Below, piece after piece: positions 59,303 to 64,000 of a stretch of 64,000 nucleotides of DNA. Under the pieces are notes generated by a model. The model saw only the letters and a list, made by a program, of their open reading frames with translations, was not told where the DNA came from and searched no databases. Source of the stretch: Zygnema cylindricum (Eukaryota; Streptophyta; Zygnematophyceae; Zygnematales; Zygnemataceae); NCBI GenBank assembly GCA_037447655.1, contig JBBHKE010002119.1, positions 1 to 64,000 on the forward strand. Direction: 5' to 3'. The position numbers were made by a program, and so were the translations under genes. Within the stretch, counting starts at the first letter, position 1, and each line of letters opens with the position of its first letter.

Positions 59303-60829
59303 CTACATACTATTCACTGCATCCGAGTTAAACTGAGGCTCATCTGGGTGAGATAGCTTAGTTACCTTATGAGCGAGTTGTTTTTCTTGTATCTTTCTGG
59401 TGCTCTTTCTCCCTCCCTCAAACTCTGAAGTTGGAATGGATGGAAGCCTTGGATTTCTCCTCACTGTCTCATTTGCTCCCATGTCCATAGAAGCCGATTT
59501 TGGTCCCCGGTCTTCTATCTCCTTGAAGTCCATAGGGGTATGTGAGATTTCGGGTGAGTTTTTGTATCTCAGATCTCCCCTAAATTTGCAATCACGATTT
59601 CACTTATGTCCTTTTCGGGAACGACCGAGTTCTCCTTACTTTTGGACCAAAATCTGTTTCTTATCTTTTTTGTATATTTGAAGGGTTTAAATGACTTCCC
59701 TTCATCCATTACAACTAAGTGTTTGACCAGAATGATATCTTTCTTTGCTAAGTCATAGACTATATATCGTTTAACATCCTCATCATATCCCACAAAGTAT
59801 CTAGGTTTTCTCTTAGCATCTAGTTTCCAGTTTTTCCTATCCGTGTCAAAACTGTCAACTTGGCTACCGAATACTTTGAGGTGTGAGATATCTAGTTTCT
59901 TTCCAACCCATCTCTCATAAGGTGTCACTCCCTTTACATCTGAGGTAAGGACTCTATTCTTAATGTAGTTGGCACAGGTCGTTGCTCTGCCCAAAATCTC
60001 TTTCCTATTTTTTTGTCGGCCAACATACTGCATGCACTATCTCTTAGTGTTCGATTCAACCTCTCAGCTACCCCATTTCGTTCCGGGTTATATGGTACAG
60101 TTTTTTGGTGCTGCACTCCCTCATCTCTCAGATATTCCTCAAACTCGTTAGAGGTATATTCCCCCCCATTATCACTCCTTATCCTCTTAATGGGGGTTTC
60201 ATGCAACTTCTCACTCCAGGCTTTCTATTCTTTGATGTAAGTTGATGCTTCATACTTTGTTTTTAGAAAGTAGACCCTAAAGTATCTAGACCAATCATTG
60301 GTAATTGTCATCATAAACCTCTTTCCTCCAACCGAAGGTACTTTTTTAGGTCCTCAAATATCTGTGTGGACCAAATCTAAAACTTTCCCACCTCTATATG
60401 TGGCGGCTTTGGGAAAGGGAATTCTGTGAGCCTTACCTTGAGCACAAACACTACAATCATCCATCATTTCATTATCCCCACACCGAATGCCTTATACTAT
60501 TCCAAGCTTTTTCATTTCCCTCAACCTATCAAATGCACATGTCCCAACCGCTTATGCCAAATCATAAACTTAGGAACACCAACATAGTAAGCATTTTTGT
60601 TTTCATTACGCAGGTTATGCCTAAACATTCTTTGGCTACCCTTATCTCCCGTGAAGTAAACTTTATCCCCATACTTAGCTGTAAAGACTCCCTTTCTAGT
60701 GAAGGTATTAAACTCTTTGTCATCTAACACTGACGTAGAGACAAGATTTTTAGTCAGCTGAGGAATGTAGAGAACATCTGAGAATGTAAGTATAGAAGTC
60801 TTACCCTCCACTAAGACTTTCAATTCCAC
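59303..60829 (-). pseudogene. Copia integrase with GAG-pre-integrase domain, element 2
   Basis: The minus strand first encodes the pre-integrase segment LTKNLVSTSVLDD...WHKRLGHVHLIG with the two zinc-binding histidines, then CSVCAQGKAHRIPFPKA with the paired cysteines. LVHTDI, the first catalytic Asp, is followed by a TGA where Cys is normal. SDNGGEYTSNEF has the second Asp, and PERNGVAERLNRTL the catalytic Glu. The C-terminal segment HLKVFGSQVDSFD..KPRYFVGYDED is the usual copia integrase tail. It is spread over several frames (60829-60521, 60206-59934, 60033-59569, 59533-59303). Confidence 0.92.
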
Positions 60830-61001
60830 TGATTCCCACTAGATGTGTAGTAACCACTCTCTTATCCCCATACTCTCTCTCTACAGTAGGGATCATTTTT
60901 AGCTTAGTGAAAAGTTCCTTATCACGACATATATGCATGGATGCACTTGAGTCGATGATCCATCCTTCATGTGGAGCTTCCGAATTGCTCGAAGGGCACA
61001 C
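60801..61001 (-). pseudogene. Copia aspartic protease, element 2
   Basis: HEGWIIDSSASMHICRD holds the protease active site at 60942-60953. The normal D-[ST]-G-A triad reads D-S-S-A, replacing the invariant glycine; element 1 retains DSGA. The substitution would be expected to impair the fold around the catalytic Asp. The frame closes at a stop and shifts before the pre-integrase domain. Confidence 0.85.
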
Positions 61002-61087
61002 TTCTGTCTCCGAGGGATCTCCTTCTCCTCCATACTCTCGTCAAGATTAAACTCCCCATCCTCCTCAGAAGACTTATCCTTGGTTTC

Positions 61088-62404
61088 TCATGTCACTTTT
61101 GTAACCACAAGTGCCTTTTTCTTCCCTCCGGGAGAACCCCCTCCACGGTTCTCTTGGGGCCTCAGCTCTGACAGCTTGACATAATCAACGATGAAGTGTC
61201 GCGGCTTTTTGCAAAAATGACAAAGATCCTTTGGGGGCCTCGGTCCTCCAAAATGATCTCTTTCCCCTTTGTTCGGTTTCTTTGAGTCCTTCCCCCATCG
61301 ATCCCCTACTGCTGCTAGAGCTTGAATGCTCTTTCCTCCTCTCCTAATCTCTATTGTGTTTTCTTGCACAAGTATCATCCGGACCACTGTGTTCCATTTC
61401 CATGAATTATCAGGCATTTGTTGTACTCGATACACTATGTTTTCAAACTCATCTGGTAACTTCATGATAATGGTGTTAACTTTCATTTTCATTCTACCTG
61501 TCCACCCGACACTTTCCATCTCTATATACAAACAACAAAGATCATTAAAGTAATCTAACATCTTTCCTCCTTTGTAAGTGTAACTTTCTAGCTTTTGCTC
61601 AGCCAACTTGAGCTCCTGAATAGTTCCAGCTCTATAACTCTCCATCAAACTCACCCACAACTCCTAGGCCTTGTAAATGTGAAGTTGAGGAGTGGCCAAA
61701 GCTTGAGTGAGGTGCCTTAGAATGAAGTTCTTGGCAGCCATGTTTACATCCTCCCATATTTGAGTATCGTTCTCCGCGGTCTTCACGGTCGCCGCTCCCG
61801 GTACTGTGGCAATAGGAGTGAGGGGTGTCTCCTTCCCTTTCCCCTTTTTTGACACACTGCTGTCCCCATCGTCTACCTCCTCCGCTGAGGCAGCCGTTGC
61901 TGCAGGAAACCTTACTCCTCCAAATCCTGGTGGAGTTCCCGAAGGTGGACGTTTCAGTTGTCAACCGACGATATTCAGTTTCGTTTTTTGCACAAAGCTT
62001 CCATCATCATGGCTTCCCAATAGAAGAACCCATATCCATGGAAGGTGGGCACCCTATGAAGTTTAGGCAGCCATGTTTACATCCTCCCATATTTGAGTAT
62101 TGTTCTCCGCGGTCTTCACGGTCGCCGCTCCCGGTACTGTGGCAATAGAAGTGAGGGGTGTCTCCTTCCCTTTACCCTTTTCTGACACACTGCTGTCCCT
62201 ATCGTCTGCCTCCTCCGTTGAGGCAACCGTTGGTGCAAGAAACCTTACTCCTCCAAATCCTGGTGGAGTTCTCGAAGGTGGATGTTTCACTTGTCCACTG
62301 ATGATACCCCAATTTCGTTTTTCGCAGAAAGCTCCCATCATCATGGCTTCCCAATAGATGAACCCAGATCTATTGAAAGTGGCCACCTTAGAGGGAGGGC
62401 CCAT
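61088..62404 (-). pseudogene. Copia gag, element 2, with internal duplication
   Basis: The start ATG at 62404 lies in the primer-binding site and reads MGPPSKVATFNRSGFIYWEA, followed by the usual copia capsid region (MWVSLMESYRAGTIQEL, IIMKLPDEFENIVY) and a zinc-knuckle-like CHFCKKPRHFIVDY. The first 333 bp of coding sequence are tandemly duplicated (61733-62065 and 62066-62398), with stops in the downstream copy. Frames: 62404-62063, 61964-61632, 61660-61088. The last knuckle cysteine is Tyr here and in element 1. Confidence 0.88.
61733..62398 (-). repeat. 333-bp tandem duplication in gag
   Basis: Two adjacent copies (61733-62065, 62066-62398) begin with GGCAGCCATGTTTACATCC and share the CTCCGCGGTCTTCACGG and CACACTGCTGTCCC landmarks. 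The length is 111 codons exactly. The copies differ at several positions, and only the upstream (5') copy in gag keeps a long open frame. Confidence 0.9.
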
Positions 62405-62408
62405 AACT
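62394..62408 (-). promoter_or_regulatory. Primer-binding site, half-tRNA iMet type (element 2)
   Basis: Directly after the LTR end (minus strand ...AATTTCA) is AGTTATGGGCCCTCC. Of this, GTTATGGGCCC is exactly complementary to the initiator tRNA-Met anticodon stem-loop GGGCCCAUAAC. No match to the tRNA 3' end is present at this position. The gag ATG (62404-62402) is within it. Confidence 0.8.
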
Positions 62409-63412
62409 TGAAATTGTGTGTCCTCCATTGGACTACAGAATACAAGAAGCCTCTAGATAGTATTTAACTAACCCACTTCAAGCCACAACCACTGCTGCTC
62501 AAAAAGGCAAACTGAAAATTTGATTGCACTCGTGTGGAGCGTGGATTCCTTTGAGTCTGTAGCAAAAAGAATCACTGAAAACGGCCAACCAACCGATAAG
62601 TTATAAGCCGGAAAAAATGCCAAGTTTATACAAACTCTCAAATAGAGAGAGATACGTATCTACCAAATTCTCTAAGTCCTAAATCCCTCTCACAACCCAT
62701 ATCTATTGAAGTACGAACCAATTAGATCACTGTAGGGTACAAAAAAGTACTATTGCCGATGTACTTTCTGTACGGCCTATGTACGGCAACGCCATTGAGT
62801 GGACGCGTGTCCACTTTAACTTATCATTATGTTCGCCGGAATTCCTGCGACCAAATGTCATCCCTCCGCATGGAGCCACGTCATGCCACGTCCATAAACG
62901 CCAAAGTGACCATTTCGCGATCTCGGCAGTGATAAATGCAGTCGGATTAAATCCGACATTAAATGTCCGCCGTTAAAACAAATGTCCGATTCATTTGTTT
63001 TCGTGCGAGATAATGTTCGCACGATATAACATTGGTTCTATGTTTTTCTGTTCGTCATCCCGTTAATTGGAATTATGCTTTTAAAAGTGTTTATATAATT
63101 ATCAAACCTAATGTATCCTAACGGACCTCTACGACAGACTAGTTATAGCTAACGACTACGCCGCGCTCTGCCGGTCAGAGGTTCGAGTCCTGCCGGACTG
63201 AACCTTTTGTTGAGAGTGACATAAGTCACTCTTTAGCCCTGCCTGCTTAAGCTAGGACAGCCATGGCTCAGCCACACTTTCTATCCATCACTGACTAGGC
63301 CAAGTATGGTGGGTAGAAAGAGGAGGTGAAGGCAGGCTGTCAACCTTTTTCTTTTTCTATTTGTACTAAATTTAGACCTAGAAAATACCATATAAAACTA
63401 AAAATTTCAACA
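62409..63412 (-). repeat. 5' LTR of copia element 2
   Basis: 1004 bp, TGAAATTGTGTGTCC to AATTTCAACA on the + strand. It aligns along its length with the 3' LTR 55885-56890, apart from many substitutions and the 26-bp duplication present only there. It holds the hairpins and the tRNA-like segment (63133-63201, B box 63180-63190) in the same positions. Confidence 0.95.
63133..63201 (+). other. tRNA-like segment in 5' LTR of element 2
   Basis: TAGTTATAGCTAACGACTACG and an intact B box GGTTCGAGTCC. The upstream half has mutated relative to the other copies while the B box is unchanged in all four LTR copies of this family. Confidence 0.55.
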
Positions 63413-63545
63413 CATGAACTGCGTACGGAATAGTAATAAGGTACAAAAATAGGGTACAGACACTTTAAAAGCATACAGTACACGGGTGCTGAAGTAAAAT
63501 ATGATTAAGGTACAAAAACAGTGTACGACCACATAATTAGTGTTT
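63413..63545. repeat. Degenerate AGGGTAC repeat, right part
   Basis: GGTACAAAAATAGGGTACAG and related units continue the patch seen at 55540-55884, on the other side of the inserted copia element. Confidence 0.7.
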
Positions 63546-64000
63546 CGAACTTCGAACTTCAAAATGTGTCAAACTTCAAGATGTGCTTTAATATTTGGTA
63601 GGCATGGGAATCCTGTTAACAGACATGCAAAATTTTAATAAACATCCAGAATTACTCTAATCCTCAACAATGACTGCAGAACATGCAAATAGAAACATAT
63701 TGTGCTTTTAAAAACAGGTTAAAACAACCAATGTCATGCGAATGACCCGGAAACGCGAAAACGTCAACTTCACAAAATCAACAAAATCAACAATATTGTT
63801 ACAAAAAGTAGGCAAAAAGTATACAAAAATATCGCGAATCACAACAAAGCGTAGAGATATGCATAAAATAGTTGCAGAACAAGCAAAATATAGCTGTAAG
63901 ACAAAGTGATGCACGAAATGCGTGGAAACACGCAAACTCCATAGCCAAATGACATGGAAACATGTGAAATAAACCAGAATATCAAGCAATCCAAGAATAC
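63546..64000. other. Non-genic stretch at window end
   Basis: AT-rich sequence with a loose recurrence of ATGCANAA and ACGCGAAAAC-like words. The 93-codon minus frame at 63708-63989 is low-complexity and unrecognised. No gene is supported. Confidence 0.5.

Larger units (their letters stand above)
55885..63412 (-). mobile_element. Complete but inactive Ty1/copia element 2
   Basis: It has all structural parts in order on the minus strand: 5' LTR 62409-63412, PBS, gag, protease, integrase, RT, RNase H, PPT and 3' LTR 55885-56890. The total is 7528 bp, about 6.7 kb without the MITE at 56997-57835. Flanks TATGA (55880-55884) and CATGA (63413-63417) match at 4 of 5 bases, a plausible target duplication. 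The LTRs differ at many positions, so the insertion is old. Stops, frameshifts, a 333-bp duplication in gag and the MITE prevent expression of an intact polyprotein. Confidence 0.95.

Overview
This is a eukaryotic nuclear window dominated by repeats. It contains one recognisable cellular gene: a 17-exon SNF2/RING DNA-repair helicase of the plant RAD16 type on the + strand. GT-AG introns, transposons inside introns, a long satellite array, Ty1/copia elements and hAT-like MITEs all fit a plant-lineage genome. The RAD16 copy has the extra zinc-finger segments I recall from land-plant homologues. A streptophyte, possibly a charophycean alga, is my best guess from memory of protein families; no marker in the window settles the species.

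Layout. 1-21453: an uninterrupted satellite of ~40-bp monomers (roughly 535 copies) with higher-order structure, ending at a 10-N gap. 21464-40008: repeat-rich DNA with no supported cellular gene. It holds an old solo LTR (22934-24072), a long foldback element (25088-26628), a truncated and degenerate minus-strand Ty1/copia element (28307-34055) whose 5' LTR is split by a nested solo LTR with an exact 5-bp target duplication, a further solo LTR (34929-36246), two adjacent TA-flanked TIR elements (36440-37578), and two hAT-like elements inserted at the same 8-bp site (37638-40008). The second of these contains a 10-N gap flanked by near-duplicate sequence.

40089-54705: the RAD16-like gene. I could join 17 exons with every junction GT-AG and in phase, giving a predicted protein of 1122 residues from ATG to stop. 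Its introns hold small MITEs, a tRNA-derived SINE, a very pyrimidine-rich intron and a duplicated exon-1 splice donor. The gene begins about 80 bp after the hAT-like element.

54706-64000: no further cellular gene. A degenerate 'AGGGTAC' repeat is interrupted by a complete but inactivated minus-strand Ty1/copia element (55885-63412) with two ~1-kb LTRs, PBS, gag, protease, integrase, RT, RNase H and PPT. A hAT-like MITE (56997-57835) interrupts its RNase H end.

The most informative element biology is in the copia family. The primer-binding site abutting the LTR is complementary to the anticodon stem-loop of initiator tRNA-Met rather than to its 3' end, which is the half-tRNA priming of Drosophila copia and the hemiviruses. 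The gag start codon is the complement of the CAU anticodon inside that site. The LTRs also carry an antisense tRNA-like segment with a perfect B box.
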